DNA of 64,000 bases from Laccaria trichodermophora (GCA_018417955.1 JACTVC010000001.1:3224001-3288000), one strand, 5' to 3'. Positions 22,801 through 36,275 are shown, counted from the stretch's first letter. The notes: a model not told the origin generated them from the sequence alone. A program made the numbers and translations.

Positions 22801-25386
22801 TGTAGTTAACTATATAGGTCATTGGGGATATGATTGAAGGATTGGGATGAGTTGACATTTTGCCACTTATGAATAGTTGTGTTTGATGTCAGGTCCATGG
22901 CTGCTTTTTATACTTGCAATCTGTCATGTCTTTTCATATGAGAAGTCACTATCCTATCTAATCAAAGGGTGTGCTTCACATGAATCCTGGATAGACATTG
23001 AAAAACAGACAGGACCAACCACCTATTTAACTCACTTTTGGTACCTTTAAATCAATCTACTCAAGGCTGACCCCAGTGGTGAAGGCTTGGACAATGACAA
23101 CTGGTCTTGGTATTGAAAGACATGACAAGTTGCATTGGTAGCACAGAGAATTTATCACTCCAAAAAAATCATGTGAAGATTGACTGTGGTCAGACATAGG
23201 ACAGCAGATACTGATCTGAGTGGAAGGTTAACCAACATCAAAGATAGGATAGTGGCTTAGTATGGAAAACAGCCATGGACCTGACATCAAACACAACTAT
23301 TCATAAGTGGCAGAATGTCAACTCATCCCAATCCTTCAATCATATCCCCAATGACCTATATAGTTAACCACACTACATACTATATGTCAGAAAAGTGGAC
23401 ACAATTAACTTTTGTAATGAAAAAAGCGGACACACTACAAACCATTGTAGTCTGAAAAGGCAGATATAATTAACTTTTGTAATGAAAAAAGCGGACACTA
23501 CAAACCATTGTAGTCTGAAAAAGCGGACACTATTAACTTTTATAATGAAAAAAGCGGACACTACAAACCATTGTAGTCTCAAAAAGTGGACACTACTAAC
23601 TTTTGTAGTCTCAAAAAGCGGACACTATTAACTTTTGTAGTGAAAAAAGCAGACACCACAAACCATTGTAGTCTCAAAAAGTGGACACTATTAACTTTTA
23701 TAATGAAAAAAGCGGACACTACAAACCATTGTAGTCTGAAAAAGCAGACACTACTAACTTTTGTAGTCTCAAAAAGCGGACACTACAAACCATTGTAGTC
23801 TGAAAAAACAGACACTACTAATTTTTGTAGTCTCAAAAAGCGGACACTATTACTTTTGTAATGAGAAAAGCAGACGCTACTAATTTTTGTAGTCTTTGTC
23901 TGACCTTTGTGGTCTATGTCCAACTTTTGTAGTCTATGTCCGACTTTTGTAGTCTTTTTTGTAGTCTATTAGGAAACTTTGTAGGCTATAACTTACTTTT
24001 GTAGTCTGTCAGTGTCAATTACCCTTTTAGGGCATGTACCTTCCTTTTTGGGAGAAATTTCCCACGATACAATAGTTGTAGCCCCTTCTCTTAGCTTTCT
24101 AAATCTGTTGAAATCATGTTGTTTAGTGTTCTTTTCATGAAGAAAAATGCAAAAAACAAAAAAAAACGCGGCGCTTTTGAAAACCTTTTACCTTATATCT
24201 CCACAATGGAAGCACTTTAGGACATAATTCCAACTGATTCTGGAAGCTATGGTAAAGAGCTACAACTTTTGTTTTTTTACCATTTTTGGAAATTTGTCAT
24301 GTGACCACCCTCCCAATGACCCATTGGATGGACCATAATAGCTATTTCATTGCTATCATGGAATATAATGAAAAATCGTAATGATATCCCTGGGAGCAGA
24401 TATGAAATTGGAATGAAATATTGAGATACTCAATGAAAAATCCCAATGAAAGCTGTGGAATATTCAATGAAAGTGCACATCATTAATTATGAAAGAAGCA
24501 ATGAATACATATAACCTAGCTAATGAAATATTTATTGAAATGCACAATGAAAGCACCCAGAATTGATAATGAAATATTCAATGAAAGCGCACAGCATTAA
24601 TTATGAAAGAGGCAATGAATACACCTGACCTAGGGAATGAGATATTTATTGAAATTGCACAACATTAATTATGAAAAGTACAATGAAAGCATCCAATATT
24701 CCTAATGAAATATTCAATGAAAGCACACACTATTAAATATGAAAGAGGCAATGAATACACCTGACCTAGGGAATGAGATATTTATTGAAATTGCACAGCA
24801 TTAATTATGAAAAGTACAATGAAAGCATCCAATATTCCTAATGAAATATTCAATGAAAGTGCACACTATTAAATATGAAAGAGGCAATGAATACACCTGA
24901 CCTAGGGAATGAGATATTTATTGAAATTGCACAGCATTAATTATGAAAAGTACAATGAAAGCATCCAATATTCCTAATGAAATATTCAATGAAAGCGCAC
25001 ACCATTAGATATGATAGAGGCAATGAATACACCTAACATAGTGAATGAAATATTTATTGAAATCACACAGGATTAATTATGAAAAAAGCAATGAAAGCGC
25101 CCAAAATTCCTAATGAAATATTCAATGAAAGTGCACACCATTAATTATGAAAAAGGCAATGAATACACCTAACCCAGTGAATGAAATACCTATTGAAAGC
25201 ACACAGGTTTAATTATGAAAAGCACTCTGTGGCCTTGCCTATATCTTATGAGAAGAACATAGCCTTTATGAGAAAGAAAGACACAGGACACACCTATGAA
25301 AGGCCTTTCATAAAACTTGTGGACTTATACACACAGCTCTACAGGCAAGTGCCTTAGTTTTATGATAAAGGTGGTAGCCACTTGTG

Positions 25387-27978
25387 CCCCCATTAGCGCG
25401 AACAACCGCTGCTTCTGAGGACAATATCCTGGCCATGAAAGTGGACGTCGTTCTCGTACCCTCTGTACCTACCATAGTGCAACCACATGCTGCTTTTGGA
25501 AGTAATCACCTCACTACAACGGGCAATGGCTCCACGCTTTCGATTACCCTGACAATGTCGAAGCGATCCCTCCCAACCTACACGAGCTACGCCCGCAGTA
25601 GTCTCGCAAGGGACTGCCAGCGGCAGGCCCTCGAAAAACGGAATCCCCTCCTGCAGATGAGCCAGACGGTCGTACCCCTTCAGGGACTTCCATTCTGTCG
25701 ACGACCTATCGTCTACGCAAGCCCGCAGTGGCGTGAAGACGAGCCAACCGTCGACCCAGCTGGCCAATCACCCCTGGAAACCTCATTAGCGCGAACTCTC
25801 GCAGCGGACGAGGGAGTCAGTATCCCTTGGCTGATCGACAGCTCCTTGTCCTCAACTACCCTGCGTGAAGAAGAGGCAGCAACCCATCGAACTACACAGA
25901 CCATTTCCGTACCCTCGATGATGCGATTACCCACCGTCTTTGAGAATAATCACCTGGATACGATGGACAACAACTCGATATCTCCTGCATCCACACTAAA
26001 ACGAATACTCGTTGTCTATGAGAGTAATGACCTAGCTAAGATGAATGTCGACCCCATGTCTTCCCTATCCATGATAGTGCGTATAACCGCTGCTTTCGAG
26101 GATAATATCCAGGCCATGAAGGCGAACGTCATTCCTGTACCCTCTGTACCCACCTTAGCGCGACCACATGCTGCTTCTGGGGGTAAGGACTCAGCCATGA
26201 TGAATGCCAACTCTACACGTTCCCCTTCCACGAGGGCGCGTATGCCTGCTGCTTTCAAAGATGACGACCTGGCCATAATGGATGTCGGATCTACTCCTTC
26301 CCCATCCTCGTTAGCGCATATGCTCGCTGCTCTCGAGAATCACGACTCGACTGCGATGAATGTCGGTTCTGCAATTTCCTTACTTAAGAACTCTCAGGTC
26401 CCGACAGATCTAGTGATTGTACCTCCTGGGGAATTTCCTCCCCGTCAACGCCCTAATCATCAACTGCCACCGTTCAAGCCAGGCAGTCGTGAACAGATCT
26501 TTCCACTACCTCACTCGATAATTTCGATAGCCCCTACCATAAAGGATAGCGATCTCAACCACATGTCCTGGCAACTCTCTAGTTGTCAACCATCATTGTT
26601 TAATCCAGGTGACCACTGGCAAGCCTCCTTGCCTCCTCGCATAACGAGTTCGACAGCCCCTTATGCTAGAAACGACAACCTTAGACACAGGTTCTGCGAC
26701 ATCATCGTCTCCACTAGAAATGAACTTGTAATGCGTTCAACGATTAGGAGGAGAAAGAGTAAAGGAGTAACCACAACACTTAGACCTGATCGCAAGGCTA
26801 TCGCTTCCATGAGCGACGATCTCCCTCCGCTAATCTGTCCTGGGCACCTAAGGCCCCTCTTGCTGACCGACGTTAATCCCGCGGGCATATCCGCAAGTCT
26901 CATCGCTCTCCAAGGCATGAATCAGATACCTGTGCCCAGTAAAAGCTCGACTAAAACGACCGCTGCTCACAAGAGCGCGAACCTCCCTGAAATAACTACT
27001 TCCAGCAAACTGACCTGGGGACCTTTTACCGTCAGCGTGGAACAGCGTGCCACAGAAGGCGCTGCTACTCAATGTGAGATCAGGAACAGCAAGACGCAAG
27101 CATCTTCCTTAAGCCAATTAGAGGGAGAAGGCAACTCGTCGGGAACGACGACGGTAGAGCGTGAAGACGCGAATAAGGATGTGGGCTTCTGGGACATTGA
27201 AAATGTTATCCTCATCAATCATGCCCTCATACCCGTACCAGGGCCCGCACTCATGGGTTTCCATTCCATAGATAGCATAACTTCTGAAGGAACACTTTCG
27301 AACCCTATAAACTCTCAAAACGAGAATCGAATGTCCCCGTCTCATGAAGTCGCCACTTTAACTATCGCTGCTCATAAAAGCGCGGACCGTCCCAAACCAA
27401 AGTCCTCTAACAAAACTGTTCAGAAGCCTTACTCTACCAGCTTGAATCAGTTCGCCGCCTCGAGCGCAGCCATACATGCTAGAATCAAGGGTGATGAGAC
27501 CCTAGCTTCCCCGCTAAGTCGAATTGAGGAGAAAAGTGAACCAGAGACAATAACCAAAGAGCCTGCCCTCACGAATGTATCCAGACCTGTGTTCATAAGT
27601 CTCCATTACTTAAATGATATGGCTTTAGTGGGAACATCCTCAAACCTTACAATCTCTCGGAATCATAAGAACCGCCTCAATACAGAGACCCCTGACAGGA
27701 TTACATGGAAAACTTACTCTGCTGACGCCGGCAGGCCCGCAGCCTCGAGCGCGGTTATCCAATCCAAAATCCAGAATGACGGAACCCAAGTGTCTTCATA
27801 CAGTCAAATTGAGAAGGAAGGATTCTGGAATTTTGAGGTCATCAAGGATCCACTAGTCTGGATAGAACCTGTTGCTATACCGTCAAACCGTACTTCTGAA
27901 ACCGCCACCTCTACCGCTGTAGAGGATGCTTTAGTACTCAACAACCTATTGCTACTGGAACAAATGGAAGACTGTTGA
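25387..27978 (+). pseudogene. Element 2 giant frame, repeat-protein segment
   Basis: The frame resumes after the foldback with LARTTAASEDN, the expected continuation of the repeat broken at 20651. The first part repeats units of the form VPS-LAR-AA-E-ND-MN. A larger repeat (SITLTMSKRSLPT, also seen before the foldback as TTLTTSKRPLPT) is present too. The second part repeats a unit of about 100 residues containing AAHKSA and ASSAAI. No catalytic motif is visible. It ends at TGA 27976-27978; the same frame continues open beyond. Expression is unproven. Confidence 0.6.
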
Positions 27979-29094
27979 AGAGCACATCTAGTAGGATGCT
28001 CCGATTCGAACGTCTCTTACGTGGTCGAGAGGGACCTACATTGGGAAGTTTCCCAGATAGTTAAAACGAAGAATCAAGCACCTCAAGTCTCGATGAAATC
28101 TTTCTATAACCAAAAATGGGGAAGCTTCGTATGGGCTTATACGACTCCCGGCGTACTATGTCATAGTACAACTATGATCTCTAGTCAAACCACACGATCG
28201 CAGGAGTTGGAATCAGAACTGAATAGGACGGAGAGAGTGGGAGTAGATCCTCGAAGCCCGCTCCTAATAGACTATTCAGTCCTAGTAAGACTGTCTTCCT
28301 ACCCCGCTGCCACAATAGGCGCGAATAGAATGCATACGTTTCGCAGAAGCGCGAATGAGATGCCCGCAGCTTTAGAGAGTGTGAATAACCCTGAACCTAA
28401 CAGAACTACAGCAAAAACTTGCGCGACAGATCTGTATTTGTTACTAGCCAAGTCGGAATGGTTTACACGTAGTGAATCAAACAGCCTATGGGAGGCGACA
28501 GTGATCAAGGACAAGGATCAAGGCGAGACTCATCCTCGATCGGTTGGCCTAGGCGAGAAAATTCCGACCTCTTTCACTAGACTTGAGGCTTCTGGTGGAA
28601 TTGGACTTAATATATCACCTAAAGCCACACGAGTGAATCCGATCATAGAACGGATCTTACAAGTCTTGGCAAACTACCCTCATAAACGAAAACAGGACTG
28701 CCTCTCATTGAACTATGACTTGACCTTTTGGCAATTACCAGCCTCTCATCTAAGTCAAACAGAGTTATTGCCTACCTACCACAGGCCGCAACATGGGCCA
28801 AAGCTGTTCCCTAAATGTTTTATAAGGAATTTACAGACGAAGGAGGAGAGTTACAACCTAATGCCCGAAGGTCTCATAGAGATGATTGCTGCATATTTGC
28901 ACGATCAAGCCAATAAGGACTACCGGACGGATAATAGGTTATCTATTCGGTGTCTGCAAGTATCACGATGGGCAGAGCCTCGGAGAATTGGTGGAAAGAT
29001 TTGGAAACGAAGACACGCTCGAGGAGCGAAGCTATGTTTCCATCTCCTTACCGACTCTCGAATCTACTCTGAAACTCTTACTGAGTTCATCTGA
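27979..29094 (+). pseudogene. Element 2 giant frame, third segment
   Basis: Same frame as the previous segment, open from the TGA at 27976 to the next TGA at 29092. I recognise no domain. The ATG usable for independent translation lies well inside, so this reads best as an internal part of one long ancestral protein. Confidence 0.5.
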
Positions 29095-32000
29095 GCAATA
29101 TCCCAAGAAGGGGTTGGGTCCATAGTCTCGAAAGGGCTTCCCTCTCCTACCATAGAACCGAACTTTGCGCGTGACCCCACTGCAAATGAGGGTCAGAGTA
29201 TAGGAGGGGCTGCGGAACCTCTGGCATCAAGCTCAGTATCTATTCTTGTATCGAAAATCCCTTCTGTGCCGCAAATACCGGACTCAGGAGGAATCTTCAG
29301 ACCGACGACTGAATCTTCCTCGAACAATGCTGCAACTTCGAGAACGGAGTTAATGATGATTACCGCGACCATCGCCTCAGATCGCTCCAGGGCACCTGCT
29401 GCATCCAATCTGCGCAAACTAAGCCTGGAATTGAGGACCTCCAACACTCAACGCTGGCAGGAGACATTGCCAACTCCGAATCACGTCTTCCCTACCTATC
29501 ATTACGACATTATGATTATCGGAACTAGACTCCAGACCATAAATGAAGAATGTGCTCTAAACCGAACTTACAGCTTCGATAAGGAAGTCTCCGATTTTAC
29601 TCTACGGATTCCACGACTAGCCTACCAAATTTGTAAAGGGTTATCGGCTTCCTGGCTACAGGTCGAGTACTACAAGAAACCTAAATCATACTACAGTAAT
29701 AACCATTTACATGCCACGAATGCAACGAATGCAGAGACTAGTAATATGGAAGACGAACAAGGATCCTACACCCATGGTGAGGAAATAGTTAAGGAGAGAT
29801 ACACGAGCCTCGCTAGCAATACTGAGGCCAAGCCCTTCGACCAGCTGTCCTGGACCGGGGGGCCTAAAACCGTGACTAGTAGCAAGGAATTTACGCATGA
29901 TAGAACAAGGAAGGAAGCGACCATCGAACCAGACAGTTTTGACGTATGTCCTGACCCGCTGGGCAAGGAGTGCATTAACGCCCACTCCAAGCACATCCAT
30001 CAGGATTGTCCGCCTTCCGGGAAATGTAACATTCCCTGGAATGTCATTCATAAGGCTCATGAAGGATCAAATCACGACAAGAATGGTGAAGCAGACAGGC
30101 TTCGCGTGCCCATGCGAGTAGTATGTACGACTCGGGACGATCTTAAGGAAGCGTTTGCTGCTATAAAAAGCAATATGATCATCATCAAAATGTATGAAGA
30201 TATTGATCAGATCGAAGTGTTACCGGTTGCGACTTATTGTCGAGCGCTTGCCCCTCGCCATGACAGACGAAGAATTAGATGTCACGGAAAAAGGGAAAAC
30301 AAGGGATCACCTCTAGTCACTGCGGTTTTGAAACGAATTCCTGCGAAAACGATGGAACCTGTTGGGGATTTCCAGGCCGCAAGCAGACCAAGCATCGCTA
30401 GGTTCATCATTGAGCACCGAGAGCTATTTGAGCGCGTAAAATCCGCTGCCACAGCTGGGAACAACAATATAGCAATTGAAATCTTAGTAGCATATACCAT
30501 GGGGTTCTTCATCCATAGGAAAGCTGTAGCTTGTGCAAGACCTAACGTTAGTGTGAAACCGCACATGGAATTTGTGGCTTCGAACGATGCGCCCATCCAG
30601 CCATCTAATGTTATCTTAGACACGAAGGGTCAAGACATCACGATTGCCTCTTCCTTGACCACCACCAACGTCAGTCCCGTCCCACGGCTTGTCCTAGGGG
30701 GGGAAGTAGTTGGATATCTGCCTGACTCAAGCGTTACTATGGACAAACCTCGAGACGAAGAACGCTTACATGGCCTGGATGGTGTGACTGATAAGCCTCA
30801 AGGACTCCGGAGTAAAATGTTGGGGTATCCGATAGCGGCCGCCCCAGAGCATGATGGTCGATCCAAGGACGACTTCCCCTGGGGACCGGAGACCGCAGCC
30901 CTTGTTAACCTCGACCCCAAAACGTTTCCCGAGTTTAGAGGAAGATCGCACAAAGCGTGGCGCAGAGACGTTGCAGCCTGCAGAGTGAATGATAGATTAA
31001 GACACGTAAAAGCGCAAGTTCAGATCCTGCTGCTACGTGATATTCAATCGACCTTTAAGCCCACGAACGGAGCACACTCAGTTAAACTTAAAGCTATAGG
31101 TCGACTGCTCTTGAAAGTTTGGTTCAAGGCCGGAACCATTAATCCTCTTGCTAGCCTAGGGGGACTTATGGAACCTCAAGTGTCTTCGTTAGATATCCTG
31201 ACAGGGTTCACCCAACTCGAAACTGCTGAAGACACTAAGGAACAAACCGTTTTTCGATGTCGCTTGGGACTTCAGCGGATCAAAGAAATACTGCTCGACC
31301 TCATATCCCTATGGTTATCCACATTCGACCTCGTAACCTATTCGGAAGACGGGAAGGGACATTCAATCTGCTCAGACAAGGTGTTAAGAGTTGTGGCCTC
31401 ATCGGGATTCTTCTTACCGAGCCCCATGAAAGGCTATGGGAGTCACTCAAGCGTGTTGCCGCTAAGACAAAAATCCTCACGATTAGGACAACTAACACTT
31501 GAGAAAGTTCAAGCTGTCTTGGCCCTTACTCTTTCTACGTCAATGACCCAGCTGCCGATACCCTTTGAAACGGTCATCCATTTCTCAAATCACGTTCCTT
31601 CCTACTCTATGATCGCGGCTCCCCTGACTGACCTCCTAGACAAGGTTGTGGAACGACAGTGGAGCGCGGATCCAGAAATCACCCTGGAACCAACTAAGGA
31701 TACTCGCATGAATGACCTCAGGCCAGAGCCCCTGATAGTGAATAAATCCTACAGGTTATATACGAGTGCTTCGAACTTGGCCCCAAGAATCGAACTACGA
31801 CGAGGAGTATGGGAGGTTGGTAACAAAACACCCCGACTGGTAGATGAGCTACTCAAGGAGCAATGCGAAGTTAATCTAACGAACAAATGGGGGGCTACGC
31901 CAGTCAAAACCGTCAAGTGTATAGGACGAGTGATTGCCTCAGGGAGGTGGACATTTACATCGACAGAAACCTACTATAAAGAGAAGGAAACCACCTTTAT

Positions 32001-32736
32001 CATCGACCACGCAGCCCTAGGATGGGCGCGAGACTATATAAGGGTTAATCAACGATTAGTCGCTTGGGGGGCTAGCTCTGCTATTCGCCGTGACCCTGAA
32101 CATGGAATTGACTCTCCATTGAATAATGATGGCGCACCCATAGAACGAGACGCCATAAGACATAATGTAGCCCAAGGAGTGGAAGACAAAATGTTCAGGG
32201 TAACCACTGCTCCTAAGGCTTCTCACCGCACGAGGCGATGGGAAGACTCCAATGACAGCCAAGTCCTAGATGTTTGCAGCAGACTACTCGCAGCCGACTC
32301 GAAGCCAGGAAAGTGCAAAAATCTTCCTGATTCGGCGAAGGTAGTTAAGGACGAATTCAAGGACACGTCGAGGACCAAGAGCTTTATCAATTCAGTGATA
32401 CAACAGTCCACCGATATGCCGATAGACGAGGACTGGGCGAAGCGATCAAAATTACCCGTAACCGTTGATTCGATCAGGCACAAGGTATCAACATACAAAA
32501 TGAACGAATCCTTGGTCCCTCATTATGCAAGAAGTCGTTTCATCGAAAAGACGATTATGTTCGTGAACCGTTTACGAAGAAAGCATGACGGTCTTCTGTT
32601 ATACTATATGGTTGTTAGATGGAGGACCCATCCATTCACGCCCAAATCAAGGAATAATTTAGTGCTACACCGGATATCATACAAAACCGAAACTCAGAGT
32701 ACACTCGCTGAACCACACTGCTATGTGATAGCGTGA
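29095..32736 (+). pseudogene. Element 2 giant frame: Pol-like segment without catalytic residues
   Basis: This segment is colinear with element 3 Pol. VVGYLPDSS matches IVGRLADPS, WGPETAALVNL matches WGPKTTAV, TGFTQLETAEDT matches AGFTQLEMKEEE, and FRCRLGL matches FRCHLGL. SYSMIAAPL matches YSFIAAPL and IIDHAALGWAR matches ITDHAALQWAR. The RT motif LAIDYRKLN is missing through an in-frame deletion. YIDD reads YSED, and the RNase H motif YTDAS reads YTSAS. The integrase zinc and DDE motifs are not seen. The frame is nevertheless open for 1,214 codons, up to TGA 32734-32736. Reverse transcriptase activity is not expected. Slow decay of a once-intact gene and a retained structural role are both possible. 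Confidence 0.75.
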
Positions 32737-34716
32737 CTACAAGGATGGCGCTGCTGCCCTACCCTGAACATCAGCGTTAAAGCATACTTTGTTATTCACG
32801 ATGCTTATCAGAAAATTAGAATGAATCCTCCTGAAACCTCGAAGAGCTCCCCACTCCTAAAGTTCGCACAAACTCCTTCACAACGAATCTATGCCGTTAT
32901 GCCGGATATAATGACAGATCGACCGAATTCCGGAGAACAGTGTCGTGTGACTATACCAGTAATAGTGGTCTACCCCTCTAGGTTCATTCATATCACCAAT
33001 ATACATGCTCTCTCTGTCCCCAATGCAGGGAGCGCCTACGACAGCCTTTACGCGGACTGGCTGTTACGGACGGACCAAGAAACAGACAAGAGAACGGATC
33101 GCCACTGCGAGGAGCACCATTCACCCAAACCACTATACAGCACCTCGTGGAGCAAAGGAATTCGCCTGACAGTGCCCTCTTCAGAGGACACAAATTCCTT
33201 CCTATACTGTGAACAACATCCGTTCGCCGTTGACTGGACAACGAAGGTTCAAAAGGGCCTTAGATGCGAACAAGCACATATCGAAACTTCAAGAACAACG
33301 GGCTTGAAAGAAAATCTCCCAGTTATTTGCAAGGGCCATTCTCTTAAGCGTGACCTACACACTGCTCTAGAGATCTCAATCGACCTTGCCACCAGAACTG
33401 ACACCTGGTTCAATGGCTGGAGCACCGGTAACTGTGAAATATTAGCTATATTAGGAGGCCATTTAAACTTGCCTGATTCCGCGGTCTTGCTCGATCCGGT
33501 TTGGAATTCCGAGGGTCTGTCATCGAAGGAAACTCCAAAGGAGAATGAATTTATTTCGGATCGTGACCACCACATACAACCGTACTCAGGAGGAGTTTAT
33601 CTGAACCTAGTTAAGAGATGGTGCACCCGACTAAGTTGGATTCATGATAGGGTGCGACCTAAAATGGTGAACCTAGAGACGGGAGTTCCCCCTTCCGGAA
33701 TGAAAGAACTCTCCTTCTCCCACAAGACACCTTGCTCTGCACTGGAACACTCTAGCGTGAAGGCAAGCCTCGCTTCCACACCCTCCTCTCTCTCTCGAGT
33801 ACTCCACGTCTTCTCCGCTGCCATCTTGTGTGCGAGACAACATCAAGAAGTCACGAAGTGCCATATGGTTTCACAATATACCAGAAGCGTAAATTTCTAT
33901 TTCAAATCTGACTGTATGAATGACCTTGACGAGAAAATGGAAGACCTAATGGAGAGCGCGACTCGCCATTCCGCCGCTTGGACATGGGAATCGGAACCTG
34001 CTGCAGCAAGCTTGCCCGGAAGTCCTGAAGCTACGATAATTGAAACAATTCCAAACTGCATTGGGCTGCCTCCTGTCCCAAATAGTCAAGATGTAGCAGA
34101 AGATGAAGCCTCACCTTGCAGAGAGGAGTCCAATAATGAGCCGATGGATGATCCTGACAGTGCAAATTCTTTAGAGTCCATCCCGCTCCACTTAATGCTG
34201 CGTCGTGAAGACAATGAGCAACCAACTCATCACAGGCCAAGTCCTTCCAATGTTGCACGAGCTCATAACGATATTACATCTGCGACAAGAGTCCTGGCGA
34301 TTGGATCACTGTCAACTCACAGAACCAAGCACCAAGCTCAAGGACTTCGACGATCTTGCAACTCGCGTCGTACCTCGCTCCTGTCAGAACACCATTGCCA
34401 AGCTTGGTACCCTTCTCCACGATTTAGTTGTCAACCACCAAATCTATTTGTACTCACTAGACGTTGTTATCTACCCACCCTCCCTTCCTATGGCAGAAAT
34501 CACTCCTTATTTCCTTCCCCTCTCTTCTGTCATGGGCGCTGTTCTCCTCTTTCCAAAAGATCTCCTGCCTCTCGCCATCTAAACCTACGAGTCCACCCAT
34601 GCATGTTCCCTTCGCCCGCTAGCTTCAAGATGCTAGTCACCCCTCTACTGGCATCAGCTACTATACTCTCGCGACCTTATTATTACTGCATAACGTCCTG
34701 CTACCCATGGACGTGA
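32737..34716 (+). pseudogene. Element 2 giant frame, C-terminal segment
   Basis: Same frame, open to TGA 34714-34716. There is no recognised domain. Part of it (HVFSAAI, around 33805-33825) resembles the N-terminal segment near the LTR (RIFSAAIS). Near the end another frame (34205-34582) looks equally protein-like, so a frameshift may lie near 34330. Confidence 0.45.
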
Positions 34717-35129
34717 AGATAACATATGCGGTATCCCTCAGGCTATACACAAAATATGGTCTGGGAATAAGAGACCTTAGGACGTCGCAGCCTAAGTCCC
34801 CGAGACCTCCAAACAGTCCTGCTCATAAAGCCGCATATATTTTGCTTGCCCTGGTCAAGATCACATCGCTACTGACTGTAAAACAATGAGACCTCTGCTC
34901 GAATTACCCCCTCCGCCTGTCAATTTCTCCTGATTTCCTCTCCTGTCACGAACATCAGAGAACCTACTGAGCGAATGGAGGCGAGCCCATGCAGCCTAAG
35001 AATCCAACAACCATAAAGGATCCTCAACCTCCGGATGTTATGATTGTGTAACTTTGAAAAATGAATAGCAGGGAAGGCCAAAGAGGAGGATGAAGTAAAT
35101 TGAAATGCAAGACGATGCTCCAAGCTCAC
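34717..35129. other. 3' untranslated region of element 2
   Basis: No supported ORF between the end of the giant frame and the polypurine tract. Confidence 0.5.
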
Positions 35130-35139
35130 GGGGGGGCTT

Positions 35140-35507
35140 TGTAACGGCGTGGTAGTATATACTTCTTGCCTGACCTAGAACCATCGTATTTACATATATT
35201 TGTTTCAACTCTGTATAGTGTTGCGTTCTCAACAAATATACTCACTTTGCAACCACATCATATATTACATGTGGACGGAGTCACCCCTTTTCTGTACGGC
35301 TAGGCAGCCTTATGCCTCCCCTCCGGGATACAAGAGTCCTGCGCCGGGTGACCGCGCCCCAGTTCCTGGGTCACAGGATATTCTCAACGCGGTATCGCCT
35401 CGCGGCACCACGTTACAAACACTCTCCCGCGTACCCCGAATATTCTCCGCCGCCATCTCGCACTCACGCCTTCGTCGAGAAGTCCCGATCAGCCCTTTGG
35501 TTTCACA
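35140..35507 (+). repeat. Element 2 3' LTR
   Basis: This is the direct copy of 19565-19932 with five CpG-type transitions. It is preceded by the polypurine tract GGGGGGGCTT and followed by GACAT. Confidence 0.95.
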
Positions 35508-35512
35508 GACAT

Positions 35513-36275
35513 GAATCGAGCCGATTGACGCGCGAGGCCACAAGCGATGCCAGTCCTGCCATCAGTTGTCTCGTACCAAACCGAATCCTGTAGAGCGTAA
35601 GTATGGTAGGTGAGGGATAAGTAGAAATCCACATGCCTGTTGCAAGTACCGAGACTCAACGATCTTGTCTGGATACTGTTCTGAAGTCATTGCATTTTGA
35701 TATCGGGTTATGGTCGAACCAGCCGACGTGTTGATAGTCTTCTAGCATGGTGTGCATGCGAACGTCTAGCTATCGATGATGACATTGAACGGAACTAAAA
35801 GTTTGACTCCGCACATTTGGACTCGCTCATTGCCATGAGCACACGATCGTTAACGATACATCCGACAAATACTTCCGTGCAGATTCCCACTTAATGGGAC
35901 CGCTAGTTGAAATGGAGGAAAGAAACTTAGGAATCCGTCGAGCAAAGTTTTATATCACTTACTTGTTTAGGGCCCGTCAGAGGTAGCAATTGACGGGCCC
36001 TAAACAATTGATGGGTATATACGGTGATTTTCCGTATCGTTTTACCTTCTTTCCCTTTTATACGTACAACAATAAATTTCGGAAAGATAGCAGTATTCGA
36101 CTCTTCGTTTCGCAGTGTATTAGAAAAGACGTCGTATACACAATAGACACCTTTGACGATAGCTTAAAGAAATCGTAGGTATGAAGACCCCAAAAAATTG
36201 TGGATGTTTCGGGTAATAGGCATAGGGTTTCTTCGGAAGAACGCTGATGGTGTGTGATAGGTTACTTCACCCAAA
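35513..36275. other. Intergenic region with a strong inverted repeat
   Basis: I see no gene. The region contains a perfect 17-bp inverted repeat (35963-35979 and 35991-36007) with an 11-nt loop, built on TTTAGGGCCCGTCA. It is upstream of the SPT5-like gene. Confidence 0.6.
35963..36007. repeat. Perfect 17-bp inverted repeat
   Basis: The left arm ends GGGCCCGTCA and the right arm starts TGACGGGCCC, with an 11-nt loop. It could be a DNA cruciform or transcript hairpin; its function is unknown. Confidence 0.85.

Larger units (their letters stand above)
20652..25386. mobile_element. Foldback DNA transposon with about 2.3-kb inverted arms
   Basis: The left arm (20657 to about 22960) and right arm (about 23240 to 25381) are reverse complements, nearly identical by eye, joined by a loop of about 280 bp. 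Arm ends are GTGGCTACCAC and GTGGTAGCCAC. CCCCCAT flanks both sides (20645-20651, 25387-25393), extendable to 9 bp with one mismatch (CCCCCATGA / CCCCCATTA). A 9-bp duplication with long arms would suit a Mutator-like (MULE) non-autonomous element. There is no transposase. Each arm holds a 136-bp tandem array, a conserved module of about 320 bp, and an array of ACTACAA-type motifs. The mirrored 69-70-codon ORFs in the arms are by-products of repeats. Confidence 0.9.
19565..35507 (+). mobile_element. Element 2: Gypsy-derived LTR element with a giant decayed reading frame
   Basis: LTRs at 19565-19932 and 35140-35507 (368 bp, constant offset 15,575) and the 5-bp duplication GACAT (19560-19564, 35508-35512) define the insertion. 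Five LTR differences were seen, all CG versus TG or CA. The PBS (19934) and polypurine tract (35130-35139) match elements 3 and 4. The body holds one frame of about 10.3 kb that corresponds colinearly, in its middle, to the protease-RT-RNase H part of element 3 but lacks the catalytic motifs. A 4.7 kb foldback element is inserted at 20652-25386. It probably depends on enzymes of relatives. Confidence 0.92.

Noticed and set aside
22375..23798. Mirror-image 69-70 codon ORFs in the foldback arms
   Set aside because: They are translations of the ACTACAA/TTTGTAG repeats on opposite arms; repetitive DNA, not genes.
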